From: Gorsachius magnificus
Taxonomy: Eukaryota; Chordata; Aves; Pelecaniformes; Ardeidae
Direction of reading: 5' to 3'
NCBI GenBank assembly: GCA_034008185.1
Contig: CM067082.1
Location: 84,815,684 to 84,879,683, forward strand
Length of the DNA stretch: 64,000 nucleotides
This document shows positions 1 through 13,941 of the stretch, piece after piece. How positions within the stretch are numbered: the first letter of the stretch is position 1; each line of letters starts with the position of its first letter. The notes beneath the pieces are model-generated. The model did no database searches, was not told the origin of the DNA, and saw only the letters and a list, made by a program, of their open reading frames with translations. Position numbers and translations under genes: made by a program.

Positions 1-3000
1 GTAATTTGAGAGTTTTATGGTTCAATTCTCAGTATGGTATGCAGCATTCTTTGCTTATGATCTTCAGGTCTGGGTTGGTAAAAGGCCCTTTACACTTTCT
101 GTTACTGTGTCTGATGGAAGAAATGAAAATAAATCCATCTCTTAACCAAACTCTCCTAATAAAATGTGTAGGTATCAAATTGGTCTTCAGCTACCTGCAC
201 ATCTTTTAGATGCTAGCAAACATCTCTTCCCAAGTGAAGCACTATTGGCTTCACATTTCCTGTTGTAGTCTTAAGCCTTTACAGGTTTCGCTCCTTATCT
301 TCTTAATGATAAAGCAGATTATATTCTGTCCCAAGAAGCAGTGGATTTTAATGCATGTGGTAAGGATCAGAAAGCAGTGAGTATTTGGACTGCAGACTTC
401 TTCAACTGCCCCTCAGATCCTTCTGGCATGTTTGATGGAGTAGCAGAAAGTTCAGAACAGCCCCGGCAGTTTCTTTTTTAAGGACATCATAGTTTGGGCT
501 ATGCACAAGGGTGCAGAATTAGTATTACCCTCTTCTGGTGTTCTCTTCTTGTAGACTGAAGTTCATGCAGAGACAAAAGTATTAATCACAGTATTGGCAG
601 GCTTTAGAGCTCTTGCTACTCCAAGCCAGCTGAAACACAGAAACTTTCAGGTTCTTTGAACATCATGACGTAATTTCTATTGCTTGAATTAAAATAGTTC
701 AAAAACTACAAGTAACATAAGTCTTGAAAGCCTTCATGTTTAATGTTTTCGGAAAGTAGTTTTGTGTCTACTTATGTCAAGTCCTTCAAGTGACATTCAC
801 TGTGTTACATCAACATAGTGCCATGGCTGAAAATAAGAGCAAGGCAACTAATGCAAAGATGTAGCCCTCTGGCCTTCAGATGCCAAAATACTTAGCTAGG
901 TTCTGACAGATCGGACTCTGGCCTCCCTAGCTTCAGAACTGCACTTTGTAAGAGCACTTTCCCAGACAGATTACCAGTAATTTCTTCATTAAATTTCAAT
1001 TATCGGTAGCTATTTTTTAGGTCACTATTAGTTCTTACAACTTTTTCTCTGATTCCTGAGGTGCGGTATATTTATAATTACCATGAGCTATGCAGAGAAA
1101 AATTTCAAGGAAACATTAATCTGATTCACATCTTAATTAGTATGGAGCTAGTAAGAACAATAGATTTATCAAAACATTCTCAGTTTTACCAAGAAAGGCC
1201 TGCTAATGAGCTATTTATAGCACACTTGTATCTATTTTTGTCAGTAGTCTAAGGACTGACTTAGGACAAACGGGTTAAAAAACAGGAAATGTGGTTAAAC
1301 AAGTGGGTAATCTCTCCAGAGAGTTTCCAGTTTGCCTACACGTTCACATTTTCTTCTGAATGTACTCTCAAAACAACACGCAGTACAGTACCTTGAAATC
1401 CATCTCCGTTTAAAGGAGGGAATGTTTCCAGCAATAGCAGGAAGTGGCCTAGAGAAAAGTTTTACATTCTTGGTTAAATTCAAATGAGGCTCTGGAGTCG
1501 CTGTCTGCAAGTGGTTTTTTTTGCTTTAATAATGTTGGAGCAGTTGTATGACATTTGGTTGGTTACGTTTATATATGAAAAAAGTGAATGCTGTAACTGT
1601 ATCTTCAGTTCTAGATTAGTTTTGAGTAATTACTTTCCTCCAGCTTTACCCTTTCTCTTACATGGGGCCGTGCTTATTTTGTTAATATAGTATGCACATA
1701 TTTTTTAAAATACATATAATCGTGTTTGAAGGTAGTAAAAATAGTGTTATTAATCAGACTGCATAAACCTTACTGTGAAGTAAGGAATTTACTGAACACG
1801 ATGATGTCCACTTAATTCCCTAAGAGGTGTGTCCATATTTCTTTCTTTGGGCAAAGCAGAAGCACTAACTAGATGAAAGCCATTCGTAGCACTGTTCGTT
1901 ATTTGGGTTTTGACAGCTACTAATTACTAGATTTTGTAAAAATCAATTTGAAAATTATTTTTGAGTCAAAAAAATGAGAGAATATGATAAATAAATAAAG
2001 CAGCTTAAGTGGTGGTAAAGGTTATGACCTGGTGGAGTTCTGTTTTTAGAGCTACTGCCAGATATGTGTGTTCTGCTCTTAGCATTCTACATACAGTTTC
2101 CTAAAAATGTTTTTATCCAGGGCAAACAACAAAGCGTGGTAGCAAATACATTTTTAGTAATTAGGAAGAAATAAACAGGCTTGTCGAACTACCTTAATTT
2201 AGAAAACAGGCCACTGGTAGTACCGGTATTTGAAGCTGATTTCCTATCAACTGTCTTTGAAGGGAGGAGAAACCTGTGTGCTGTTGTAAAGAGTAGAGGT
2301 GAGCTGCTTTGTTATGTCCTTGGGGAAATTCCAAGACACATCTCTACCCTTTTTTTTATGGTTTTTTTTTAAAACATCCGCGGGGTGTCAGAGTAGATGA
2401 TATCACTGTGTGGGTGGGGACACTCAGTAAAATAGCATGACATACTCATGTATCAGTGCTGTAGTTCATGAAAGGCTCGTGTCTGCAAACAAGTCAGGTT
2501 TCTGTCTATTCCACAGTTAGGAGACTATCTTGAAAAGGTATAGGCTTCTTGGAAATCAAAACACTATTTTCTAAATGAGGTATTGCCTCCGCTGTAGTAA
2601 TTGGAAATAGTGGCTAGCTTTTAAAATTATTTTTCAGAAACATTAAATAACTTAGGGTATTTTCTAGTGAGCCAAATACAGTTTGTTGTTCTAGAAATGT
2701 AAGTTTTCATTCATAATAGAATTTTAATTATTTTGATTAATACTTATGTTTGAATTAGACTGTCAATCACATTACATTTTCCCTGATTAGATTTTTAAAT
2801 AGTTTGGGGGGACAACATCTTGATTCAAATGCATTTCATGTAGCCTGAGGCATGCTCTTGGTCCCTACCAGTAGCAGATGCTACCCTCTTCTTTCTTGTC
2901 ATCCTGGGCACTTAATTCTAAATTCAAATTTCTTGTATATTTTTTTTTTTCAAATCCAAGTTAAGTGCTCTGAATGAGTTGATAAATAAACTTATTCCAA

Positions 3001-4860
3001 ATAGCCTCACAATACCAACATAATGTAAAACAGTTTTTTCTATACATACTCCATGGTTCTGTAGCCTGAGTCTCTGAAATATTTTATATGTAAGGTATAT
3101 TATAAATCATGTTTATTTGAAATGCTGCATACTACAAATAAAAATATTTTGGTGTTCATTTTGATTTTCAATTTTAGTCTGTGCTGCCTCTTGTTCTTTG
3201 CTTGGGATAAGGCAGATGATAGATGGAGCTTCATCATGCTCTGGGAGGTGTCGGGCAGCCATCCGTAAGTGTGGGAAGCCTAGAGCCTGTAGCTCTCTTA
3301 AACTAAAAATTGTGTACTAAGGCATGTCTATACGGGTATCTTCTTAAAATTCTTCTAGCAACTTCTCCATGTAGACAGCGCTGACTCCTCTGCTGACCTG
3401 CTGCGACCTCAGACAATGTTTTCCTTTTTAGCGCCTCTTCCCCCTCCCACCCATTCTGTCTTACCTGTTTGTATTTTTAGTTTTCAAAAAGAGATTACTT
3501 GATTTTAGTCGGAAGTTATGGGTTAGGTTAGGTTGAAAAGTGAAATTCTGTGGTATATGTCGGGCAGTCGGGCGGCATCCATCTAACCTTGAAATCCCTA
3601 AGTAGGCTGCACCAGGCAGGACAGTGCTTGCTTAGCATGCTGCATAGCACAGAGCTGCAGAAATACAAATTAACAGGCTGCCATGCTGTAGGATATCCTG
3701 CTAGCCCACAGTACTGCTTTTGTAACATGGGTTTCATGAAGGAAAAAATATCCTGACCACACTGGAAATCATGCTAGAATAATTGTAGTTAAAGCAGTTG
3801 TTAAATATTGCTATTGCTTCAGCTGCAATGCAGCCAGAACCTAGAGGAAATTTAACAGTTAAAATCAGGCTGTTTGAAGAAGTTACATGGCTTTGTGGAT
3901 ACCATTCATTAGTTTCTTTTTTAATGTGCACTACACAGCACTGATTAACGACTTGTAGTAGATGTGTGCAGGTTTTTTTTCCAGCAGTTTCATATAACAG
4001 ATTAAAAACTTAGAGAAGAGCTGCAGGAGCTTAACTGCCATACAGTTCAAAACACTTTGTGCATGACTTGTAGTAAAGTTTGGTACTATGTATCTGAAGC
4101 TTGGAGGCGAACATTTCCAGTATCAATTCAGTTAAATCTGGCAGTGTAATGTAATTGTAAAGGATATGTATCAAATAATTTAAAAAGAAGGTGTCTTCCT
4201 TAGAACAGAGCAGTTGTAATGATAATTTTTTTTCCCTTTATCTTCCTTTATGGGATAGTACTCCTAAATTCTCTGTAAGCATAAGTAAATGAAAAGTCAG
4301 GAACAGTCAAGTATCGGTGCTGTGCAGCTAGGTATGAAAAGTATTCATCTCTTTGGCTCACCAAATTCTGCTTGTTGTTATTTTTGAGGAAAGTTTTTAT
4401 TAAAATGTAATCGGGCAAATGAAAGTTTTCAGACTGATTGACTGTTACTGGCACAATTCACCAAACAGAACGATAAATTGTAAAAATATTGCATACAATT
4501 GGATGGGCTTAGAATTTGAAATTTCAGACTCCCAGGCATCAATTTTCCTAGCTCTACCAAGTCACGTTCAAGCCTCAAGGCCAACAAATTTAGTGTTCTC
4601 TTTTCAGAGGCGCTGAGAAACATTGCTGCCACCAGCAGCAGTTGCTTGCCCATGCAAGTACTGGCCTCCTACAGAGGCCAGAATGCTCTCTGTTGTTTCC
4701 TAAATCAGTGGCTCTGTGCCTACCCAAGCCTCATTTCTGTTTCAGTCACTCAGAGCTTAGGTTTCTAATAAGCCAACTTAGTCTTGAAACAGGACCGGTA
4801 GCTTGGTCAATGTATAAAGAACCATTTGTTCCTCTTTGGTGAATCCTTCTCTTTCTTTGC

Positions 4861-4864
<4 letters not shown>

Positions 4865-4896
<32 letters not shown>
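4865..4896. repeat. A32 homopolymer
   Basis: Uninterrupted A run in the EXOC2 intron. No retrocopy was recognised upstream that would make it a retroposition tail. Confidence 0.95.
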
Positions 4897-4897
<1 letters not shown>

Positions 4898-7000
4898 CCA
4901 GAATTGAGTGACAGCTGTCAAACTGTAGAACTTGCTGTGGATGGCTTTTCTTAACTCCTCCACAGAAGAGCAGCAGCTTTTAATATTCCTGCCTGATTTT
5001 TATTTGCCTGTGAATTTTCCTCCAAACTTTTTTTTTTATTTTGACCCTTCATAGCCTCTCATCCTCATGTCTGGTGTGGTTTACTGCTGATAAGCAGAGG
5101 TACCTGCTGACACCTCCTACTTTTTCTAAACGGTTATGTGCTTTTATCCTCTCCTCCTCCTTTTTGCACAAGAGGTGAGCTGAAAGGCTTGTTCAGCAAA
5201 AGGCACGGCAAGCTTAGCTTCCCAGTTGTCCAGTCTCACAAGAGCTGAGGTTCCAATCTCACGAGAGTTAAAAGTAAGTCAAACCCCAGGCTGCCTGGGT
5301 TAAAATTTCCTGTGTGTTTCAGGTGTTCTAGTTGAACTTCAGTTCATTCTTTGAACTCCTGAATCTGTGGAACACGTAAAAATGTTTGGCGCTCATATCC
5401 TTTCTCTATCAGGTTACTCTAGGAGGACTGGGAACATTTGAAGAGCTGTGTTGCCTTCTGGAGCAGAAAAAGCATCCTGATGAGTTCAGTTTTACCGTGT
5501 GTGCAAGTTTTTGCTCTATTTGTGCGTGCAAGTTTTTCTAGCCTGTCTGTGTCTTAAAATTACGCATATGGTATTGCAGTTCCAGCTTTTGCATGTTTAT
5601 TCAGTCACTTTGGAGGTTTCATAGTAGAATGCTGTCATCTAAGTACTTGGGGGAAACGTAGCTCTGAGAATTACATGTGGGACAACTGGTAGCACTACGC
5701 CATCTGAAGATCTCATGAATGACTCCTGTATTGGCAAGCTAGAAGTTTAGTTTCTGTTACTCCTCAGAACCACAAATCTTTTTCCCTTCTGCTTTTCCCA
5801 TCGTTCACAGAGTCATCCTTGCTACAGCTTCACGATATTGTTAAAATTGCTTGTAGACTTTGACAGGTTTAATTTGTTAAAATAAAAAAAAAATATTAAT
5901 AGGTGATGTAAACTGGAGATTAAATTTAATGGTTAATCACATTAGATGATAACATAAAAAGTACGGTGGAGGGCCCAAAATTGGAAGGTGCTATTTTAAA
6001 GTTTCTGTCAGCCATTGTGACAGTTGATGGCTGAAACTGTCCTTCATTTTTATGTCTTAAGTCTTCCCATCAGCTTTTCTTTAGAGCAGTACTGGGGCTT
6101 TGTTAGCGGCAGCTAGGATTCCAGCAAGTCAGAGTCTTCGGTGTTAAGAATAGAGTGGGAGTGGAACGCGTTTATGCTGTAACAGAATAATAACATTTTC
6201 CTGAGAGAAATTGCAAGGGTTTGTTGAGACTTTCTTTAACACATTTCTGTCAGAAACTATGGAAAGGCATTGTATTTGTGCTTCAATATGCTAAATAAGA
6301 GGTATTTTAGACTGAAGAATGTTATGTTTCATTTGATTAGCCTAATAGTTGCAACCTACAGTTATATGGTGCATTAGCTTTCAGTGCTGTATAATAGGCC
6401 TGGCAGCATGGTGTCCCAAAAACTGTAATTGCGTGGGCTGCTGAACAGTCGTGAAGAAAGCTCTACAGAAATTCTATTCTAGACAGAATTCTTTCATTTT
6501 GAAATGAATTTCACAACATATTCACAGTTGGATGCCACTGCTTGTATTTCCAGTGAATCATACTCCAGAAAAGTAATACTTTGCTTCAACAAAGCCTGTC
6601 ACAAACAGTGCAGTGATATAAATCAGAAATTGGATATTTTTTAATTGTAATTTTTCAAAATATAGTACAGTTATTAACTATGCCTGCAGGTCCTGACAGT
6701 CACATATATTTTGGCTTTGTCTCCACATAGAAAAAATGAAAATCCTTCACAAATAAGAAAAAAAGAAGGGCTGGGGGGAAATACCCTTTTTACTTATGCT
6801 CTATTCATGATAGGAAACTGGCTTGCCGACAGCAATGGTTGTCACACCACCGCTTATTTAGTAGTGTAGTCAGAGCAAACCTGTTACACAGTTACCTTTA
6901 ATCTCCACCCTAAGCTTACTGATGGTCAATTCATTTATACCTTCCTTTCTTGTGTATTGTTCTTCAGCTTAACTAGTTCTCCCTTCTCTCCCTCTCTGAT

Positions 7001-7060
7001 TCCACTTACTGGTATTTTTGGGGTGCAATTTCCACTTACTGGTATTTTGGGGGTGCAATT
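7001..7060. repeat. 30-bp tandem duplication (two copies)
   Basis: The unit starting TCCACTTACTGGTATTTTTG occurs at 7001-7030 and 7031-7060. The second copy differs only by a T-to-G change at the T/G run junction. Confidence 0.95.
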
Positions 7061-10000
7061 GCATTTTCTTTCCATCTTTGTTTAGCTTAACAAGACAAGG
7101 TCTTTTAGACTATTAGGTGCTGCAATTAAGGCGTCTACGGTTTTATATACACAGACTGTCTCTAAACTGCATAGTTTTGCACAGTTTGTGCTGAATTATC
7201 TGCTCTTAAATTGCAAAACCTGTCTCAGAAACTGAGGAAATACTTGAGCTTGTGCTGGGCCCTCTGATCCTGCAGTCGTAGCAGGACTGGACCTGCTATG
7301 AAAGGTCGGGAACACCTAATTAGTGCTACTGGGATTGCCAGAAATAATCTCCTTTAAGCTCTTAGTTCACCCTTTTGTCCTTGTACATGGTACAAGGTTG
7401 CAAGATAAAATATGTCTGCTTACGCCCTTTCAGTGAGGGGTAAGCTAACAGTTTTATTGTACAGTTGGGATGGGCTAGCCATGTGCAACACTAAGCTACT
7501 GTCACTTTATTTTTACGATAGGTTCCATCTCAATTCCATTTAGTCAATTCATGCTGAGTTCTTCAGTTAGAAGACACAAATGACCATTTTATATCTTAGG
7601 CCCCGGGGTTTAATGCTAATGTTGCTGATGTATTTCATGCTTGTAGAAGTTAACTGTACCTGGTTATGGTAACTCAGTGACTGACTCCTAAGAAATATGT
7701 TATGGTAGGTTTCCACAGACATAGCTGATAGGCAGCTTTTACCAGCAGAGTGAGAAGTTAATTTGGGTGTGCTCAGCACCAGCAGACAGAAGCAGCAGCT
7801 CCTATCCTGAGCCAAGTTGCATGAATGCCTGAGAAGAGGCACGCTACCTCAGGAGCTTAGGTGGGATGGGTGGGAAATGAGGATTCTTCCTTGGAATCAT
7901 GTCACACTTACGCAACCCACCCGCTTTGGTTTCTAGACGTTCCAGCTTGTCACTCGCCTCCTTGATAACGCTTCTTCCCAGCTCAGGCAGCTGGCCTCCT
8001 CCCTGCAGGACATATGCCTGCCCTCTCTGTTTGACATGGCAGCCCCCTCTCTGTACTTTCATTAGGGCTCCCCAGCTGCACCAGGGGTTGAGTGAGCTGC
8101 TGCATTAGAGAGCCATCAGTGGGGCATAGAAATGCTGCTTAACTCGTGAGTGCTGTGTTGACTAATGAACGTGCTCTGGCCATGCTCAGGTATCCATAGA
8201 GAAGGGAGACCGTCAAAGCCTCGATCTTGCACAGCATTTGTGCAAAAGTAAAAACACACAATTTCCACATGAAAGATCCTGCTGTCACCAGATGAGGCCG
8301 GTAGGCAGCCAGAAGCTGAATACCGCATGGGTTTGTAGACCAAAATCAACACTTTGCACCCTGAGGTTAACTGCAAACCAGCTCCTGGATTTGCCCTGTA
8401 TCTCCCGAGGTGATTTGCACACCACCATTTGGGGCCTGGTCAAGTTGTATTTGCTTGTGGGATGTAATACAAATTTTGTCCTCTGTGATATGAAGCCTGC
8501 AGAGGATTTAAACTGGGGCAGAGTGAAATAGAAGAAGGAAAACGGTACAAGAGGAAAAAGGAAAGGGGTGTTGCATTTCCACATATACCTGTGATCTTTT
8601 GGTGTGGTTCAAGTAGCGGTGTGTAGCATTCTTAGTTTTGCAGGTTACAGGGGAGGGAAAAAAAAAGTCAGTTTCATAAAATTTCTGGTATTGCTCTATT
8701 CCTCCCTCCCTTCCTTCATTGTTGCAAAAACCCACTAAGATAAGGAGAAATTATAAGCTTGCAACCTAGTATAGCATGCTGTTTGACTTGTTGGTTTAGT
8801 TTAAATGGAAAGAGTGACAGATTTTTCAAGGAAAAGAATAAAGATAGCAAGAAAAGGCATTAGAGCTGTTTTGGAATGTGTGGGGAAAGGCCTGTATTTT
8901 TCTTTACCTTTTTCAGTTATTTGCATCTTTTCCAGAGTGAAAATAGAACATTCCTTCTAAAAAGGTCTTGATTCTTCTTTATGTTCAGAAACCAAACTGG
9001 TTTTAGTGAGAGCAGTAAAATCTTCTTTCACGCTTGCCTCTTTGCTGTGAACTTTTGAAACAGGGACTGTCTTGATACACGGGCCTGGGTGCAGAGCTCA
9101 GCTACATCCTGACTGCACATTGGAACAGGAGTCTCTGTTCAACATTTCTCCCTCCACCTTCTCCTAAGCACCCTCGCTTCCACCAGGAGCCCTGTGATGC
9201 CCTCCAGGAGACAAACTCTGGGCTGCATCACATTGCACAGTGTAGATGCAGACAATGACAGTGTTCGTACCTCATGCAAGGGGAGTCCTGTCATCCTTTC
9301 GTCCTACCATTATAAAATGTTTGTCCATAATTGTCTAAGTAAGAAAGAACAAATGTCTCCTTTTTAGGTCTCGAGGTGAGTTGTGGGACCAGTGGTTAAT
9401 AAAATGACCACAACTGAGATGGCAGTTGGGAGACATGACTCTGTTCTCCCATAGAGTAACTCATTTTGTTGATCTCTGGTAACTCCTTTTAAAGCTGTTT
9501 TTCGTAGCAGGATTAAGTCGCTGCATTGGTGTTATCTGAGGAAAGGTGGAGCAAGTAAGATGAACTGATTAAAGGTTCACTTTGTAATTTTTATAACAGC
9601 AGCCTTAATCACAATGTGATCTCTGAGCCGTGTGGTCTCACCAGTCTTTGTCCACGATTCTGATCTTTTACTGTCGATTGAATACGCCGAAGGGAGCGAT
9701 GGCATCATTCACTTTCTCTGATTCATGCTAGAATAATTGAAATGAGAAGCTGGGGTCATGTGGATCAGTAACCCTCTCTCATTACTTTGTATTGCACTTC
9801 CAATGTTTATGCAGATTTTAATGAGTTAAATGCTTTCTAATTTGCCTTTGCCTACAAAGTAAAGTGCCCAGAAAAGCAAATAAGGCAGTTTTAGATTTTT
9901 GCCTATTTTAGATCTTACACAATGGGAGTCCAGGTCTGGAAAGCTACCCCAGAATTACAGCAGTGTAGACAACTAAGAGCCTGTCCTAACTAAAGCATAC

Positions 10001-10251
10001 CCTTCTGGATGCCCTGAGAATTTCTTTTTTAGTATAAATTGACAGGCGTTTCATATGCTTGGTAAATAAAATGTTTATTTGACTTCACCTTCCCCAAGAG
10101 GAAATTTCTGCTAAGGCATGACATCTCCTATAAACTGACATGAGTAATATCTTCTGAACCATTTTCAGAGAAACAAGAGTCCTTGCTATTTCTATCTATA
10201 ACAATAATTTACAGTCAGAGATGCTGATAAAGTAGTAAGATCTTCTTGAAA

Positions 10252-10279
10252 GAAGACTGTTGTACGAAGACTGTTGTAC
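10252..10279. repeat. 14-bp perfect tandem duplication
   Basis: GAAGACTGTTGTAC occurs twice directly in tandem in the EXOC2 intron. Confidence 0.95.
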
Positions 10280-10685
10280 AAACAAAACCCCTTGTCTTCT
10301 CTGTTTCTTTAGAACCTACCAAGCTATAGTGCGTGTTCTGTGCCACGGTATGTATATTCCAGCAAGACATCCAGAATTTATTTTTTAATAAGGCTAGGTT
10401 TTTATTAAGTTGCAAAGTTGGTGAAATTGGGTTGCCAGAGAAGAATACTACTGAAAGAGGAACCTGCTGGCTTTTTTAACCTTTTGCTGTAAGGAAATGT
10501 GCCTTTCTCCATTTGATTTGAAAAAGGAAATAGACTGGCGGTGCGGCTATGGAACTTTCTCTTTCTGCCTCTGATTGCAAAAGTGCTAGTAAAAGAATGA
10601 AAAGAAAAAGTACAGTATCGAACAGTAGAATATTATGGCTTTGTTGAGACAACAAAATGAAAGTATCTTGTTTGTTTTGTTTCAG

Positions 10686-10741
10686 GTGTCAGAAACTATT
10701 TGAAAGAAGCATTAGTGAATATCATTGCTGTGCATGCAGAG
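10686..10741 (+). CDS. EXOC2: EXOC2 coding exon (fifth from last)
   Basis: The acceptor is TTTCAG ending at 10685 and the donor is GTGAGA at 10742. The 56-nt exon starts in phase 2: its first two bases (GT) complete a Gly codon. It encodes VRNYLKEALVNIIAVHAE, an almost invariant piece of the Sec5 C-terminal helical domain. A longer reading through this region in another frame is a shadow. Confidence 0.93.
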
Positions 10742-13700
10742 GTGAGAAAAAACTTCAGATTGTTTCATGCTTACATTCATATGAAAAATTTCAGTGTAGT
10801 TTGCATGGTAAATCCTGGCTTTCATCACCTCTGAAAATTGTAGCTCTGTTAAAGTGTCTTCATTATAGATGTAAGTGCTTTGGGTTAGGTCTCGCCAACC
10901 CAACTGCTCACTTTAAGGGCAGAAGATGAACAGTTCCTGTTTATCCTCAGTAACGCTCCATTACACCTTTTTATTTCCACTATCTGATGAAGAGGAAATC
11001 CAAAATCTAAAGCTCAATTCTTCCCTTTTCAGGCAGATTAAAGAGAGAGAGAGATGATTCTCACTTTCTCTGATTAACTTTAATTTTCCACAACACATGA
11101 AAATGAGCTTGTGCTTCGCTTTGGAAGAAATGTTCAACATATGCCACTCAGAGTGAAAAGGCAATATATGCCGTTCTTGTACGTAGGATAAAAAGTGGAA
11201 ACCTAAAACCAGAAAGTTTTGTAGTCCCTGTACAGCACAAATTGTGTTTGAAATACTGAAGTAGGTAGTGGCTTATGATAGGGAGTGCATATTAAAATGA
11301 AAATATTATTATTGAAATAATATGCTTGCAGAGCTGCAGTTATTTGGCCTGTTGTGATAATATGCAGGACTTTTCTATAGTCCTTTAAATTACATATTCT
11401 ACATGCTCCTTCCTTCTTATAATCAAGAGTGTTACCAGATTACTATTGCGCCTGGTATAAGTGTTGGTAGTGGTATCACTCTTACCTTTCAAAATACCAC
11501 AAGTATAGCTGCTCTACATTTTCCATCTAATTAAAATCTGAGATTCACTTGATGTTTTTGTTTATTTTATTCCTCCTGAAATTAAATTAATTTCAGGAAC
11601 TTCAAATATAATTTGGAATATTTTTGATTCAATTTCAGTATTTACTTATAGCAGTTTTCACAGAGGCATTGCTGATTTTACCAGATGCCTCTGAATGAGG
11701 GAATAAGCAACACCAAAGATATATACCAACATGACATTCATTTTTACTGTTGCTTTTTGGTGTAGTGGAAATTAATAAAATGAAAGTGAGAGGTTTTGCT
11801 TTAAAAAAATTCCAAGGCATTCGTGACTTCTTGAGCTAACCCTGTAAACGTGCATACTTATTAAAATGCTGCGGCAGAAAGGTGTGCTGCCTCCCTGACT
11901 TCATTGAGACCGATACTGATTTTGGCCCAAATAGTGTGGCCTCATAAATTTCTAAATGTGAAGTATTACATAAATATGAAAATGTGTGTCAAGATGAAAC
12001 TCCCATTTCCACTGTTTTCTGGTGAAATTCTGTAAGCTGGGTCAGATTTAAGTTTAGTTAGCAAAGCTGCAAGTTTCTGTAGTTTGAAACAGCAAAAATT
12101 AACCATCAGTTGAACAGCAAGCATGGACTGAAGCGGAAAGAAAATTGTTTCTCTACCTTTGAATTCAAATTTAACTGAAATCAAAATAAGGGCTTCTTAT
12201 TGCAAATTTGTGATGATTCACCATTGCTGAGAATTTTTTTTCCTGGATTCTGTATAGTAACTTCAAGAGTGCTCGCTGTGGGCACAAATATTCTCTTCTC
12301 AGTAGAAGATTTTTGGGTGTGTTCCTGGTATGTTTGTGTTGAATTGCTCAGCAATATTCGCTGCTGAATAAGGTGACCCCTTCCCAAATCGTTACTGGTT
12401 GGTTTTTTTCTTACTGTACAGCTAAGTATGTCACTTACACCCACTTTGTGGGTCAAAACAGTTAAAACAGGCTGTGTGTTTGAATTAGCAATAACAGCTG
12501 ATAGCTGACATATATGTGCTCACCGTACTTAGCCTGTGGTGCAGACCTGCCTTTCGGAACAGTCAGCTTTATGGGATCCCTCATACACAATTCATTACTT
12601 AAATCCCTAAAAACTATGTCAGAATCTTGCATTCTTTTTTTTTTTCCTTTCATTTACTTTTACACACTTGTATGAATATCTTCTGTCAATTACTACATTT
12701 CCTTGTCAGACCTGAGACCTAAACTTCACATAAAGCTAAGGTATTCTACCAAAAAATCATTCCACTACTTAATTTTTTAGATTATTTTAAAGCAGAAATT
12801 GGGGTGGGGGAGAGTATTTAAAAAATCTATGCAGTTCATTTTCCTTCTTGCACCACTCTAGTCACGTCATTTCCAGTTCCTTGTGTCATCATCTTCCCCA
12901 ACCCTGTGCAGTTTTAGTGCAGCTTTATCATCACCTTTATGTCTTGACACAAGTTTGGTCTGTCTAACCTATAATCTCACTTCCTCCTATATTCCAACCT
13001 CTTGGCCTGCATTTTCCCCAGTTCTGTGTAGAAAAATCATACTTTTTTTTTTATTTTTAATTCACCAAAAATTTCTCACTTCCTTAAAGGTCCCTTTAAG
13101 GAAGATTGGTTTCTTCATGCATAGATCTAATGTTTGATTTTGCGTTGCTATTGTGTTGCAGTTGCTATTCTGAACCTCAAATGGAGGATCCAAGTACCAC
13201 TTTAAATTTAAATTGTACCAATAAGCAATTAAAAAGATGGTCTTGACGCATGGAAGAAACAGTAAGGTGTAACTAATAAATAGCAACAGTGGAAGAATCT
13301 AAACGACATACTCTCAAGCCCTTTCAAAGGCTTATCTCTGCCACAGAGCGTAAGGACACTAGCCATCTGAAGGTGGTCAAATATAAAGGATTGTAGAAGA
13401 AATAGCAAAATGCGTGGGTAAAAAGTGGCTGAATGTGTAATTGGGTCAGCCAGTCACACAACCCTGAATGAAAGGTGCTATCTGCAAAACAGCAGTCCAC
13501 GTGCAACCCACCTGACTACCTGCATCCATCAGCCAGAGAGCACATATTTTGAAGTCTAGCTGCTTTTAGGCATTGCTGGAAAGTTGTCATTATCGCATAT
13601 CATATATTGCTATTAACAGAGGTGATTTGTCAAAGCGTAGGGCAAGCATCAAAAGAAATCCTTCATATTCCAGTTGCTTTGAAATTTTTTTTGTCCGTTG

Positions 13701-13818
13701 ATAAAAATGAAGTGGTCCTTTTAATCAGCGTTCAATGCTTTTTACTGAAATGTTACTGTAGAAAATATTTCTGTTAATATAGGTATTGTGCTCATGATTA
13801 TTGTTTCATAAAAATCAG
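10742..13818 (+). other. EXOC2: EXOC2 intron (3077 bp)
   Basis: AT-rich intron bounded by GTGAGA and a CAG acceptor. It contains a near-uninterrupted 12-bp-arm palindrome at 11574-11598. I see no exon, mobile element or RNA gene. Confidence 0.85.
11574..11598. repeat. Near-perfect palindrome, 12-bp arms
   Basis: TCCTGAAATTAA and TTAATTTCAGGA are exact reverse complements separated by a single A. Confidence 0.95.
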
Positions 13819-13941
13819 GTGTTTACCATTTCCAAAGACTTGGTTCCTCGGGTAATGTCAAGGGTTGTAGAAGCAGTCTCTGAAGAACTGAGCCGCCTGA
13901 TGCAGTGTGTTTCATCCTTCAGTAAAAATGGAGCTTTACAG
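13819..13941 (+). CDS. EXOC2: EXOC2 coding exon (fourth from last)
   Basis: This 123-nt exon (41 complete codons) lies between an AAATCAG acceptor and a GTACCT donor. It encodes a stretch beginning [20 protein letters not shown] and ending [10 protein letters not shown], which matches the Sec5 C-terminal region. Differences from the human protein are conservative (for example Asp for Glu after the first Lys, Met for Leu). Confidence 0.95.

Larger units (their letters stand above)
1..10685 (+). other. EXOC2: EXOC2 intron (3' part; start lies outside the window)
   Basis: No coding exon was recognised here. The first exon found starts at 10686 and its first two bases complete a codon begun in an earlier exon. 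I looked for the Sec5 segment that normally precedes it (ending in a Trp-Lys-Asp/Glu-Cys-Leu-Pro-Pro-Thr type stretch) and did not find it, so that exon is inferred to lie left of base 1. The sequence is AT-rich with scattered stops in all frames. It contains an A32 run at 4865-4896, a 30-bp tandem duplication at 7001-7060 and a 14-bp duplication at 10252-10279. The ORFs of 60-99 codons here show no protein-like features. Confidence 0.7.

Noticed and set aside
3520..3540. Telomere-like GGTTAGGTTAGG
   Set aside because: The repeat is TTAGG, not TTAGGG, and only about two units long.
5413..5590. Open + strand stretch after a CTATCAG acceptor-like site (VTLGGLGTFEELCCLLEQ...)
   Set aside because: It does not match the EXOC2 segment expected here, lacks a good in-frame donor, and becomes Cys/Phe-rich before a stop. 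Probably chance.
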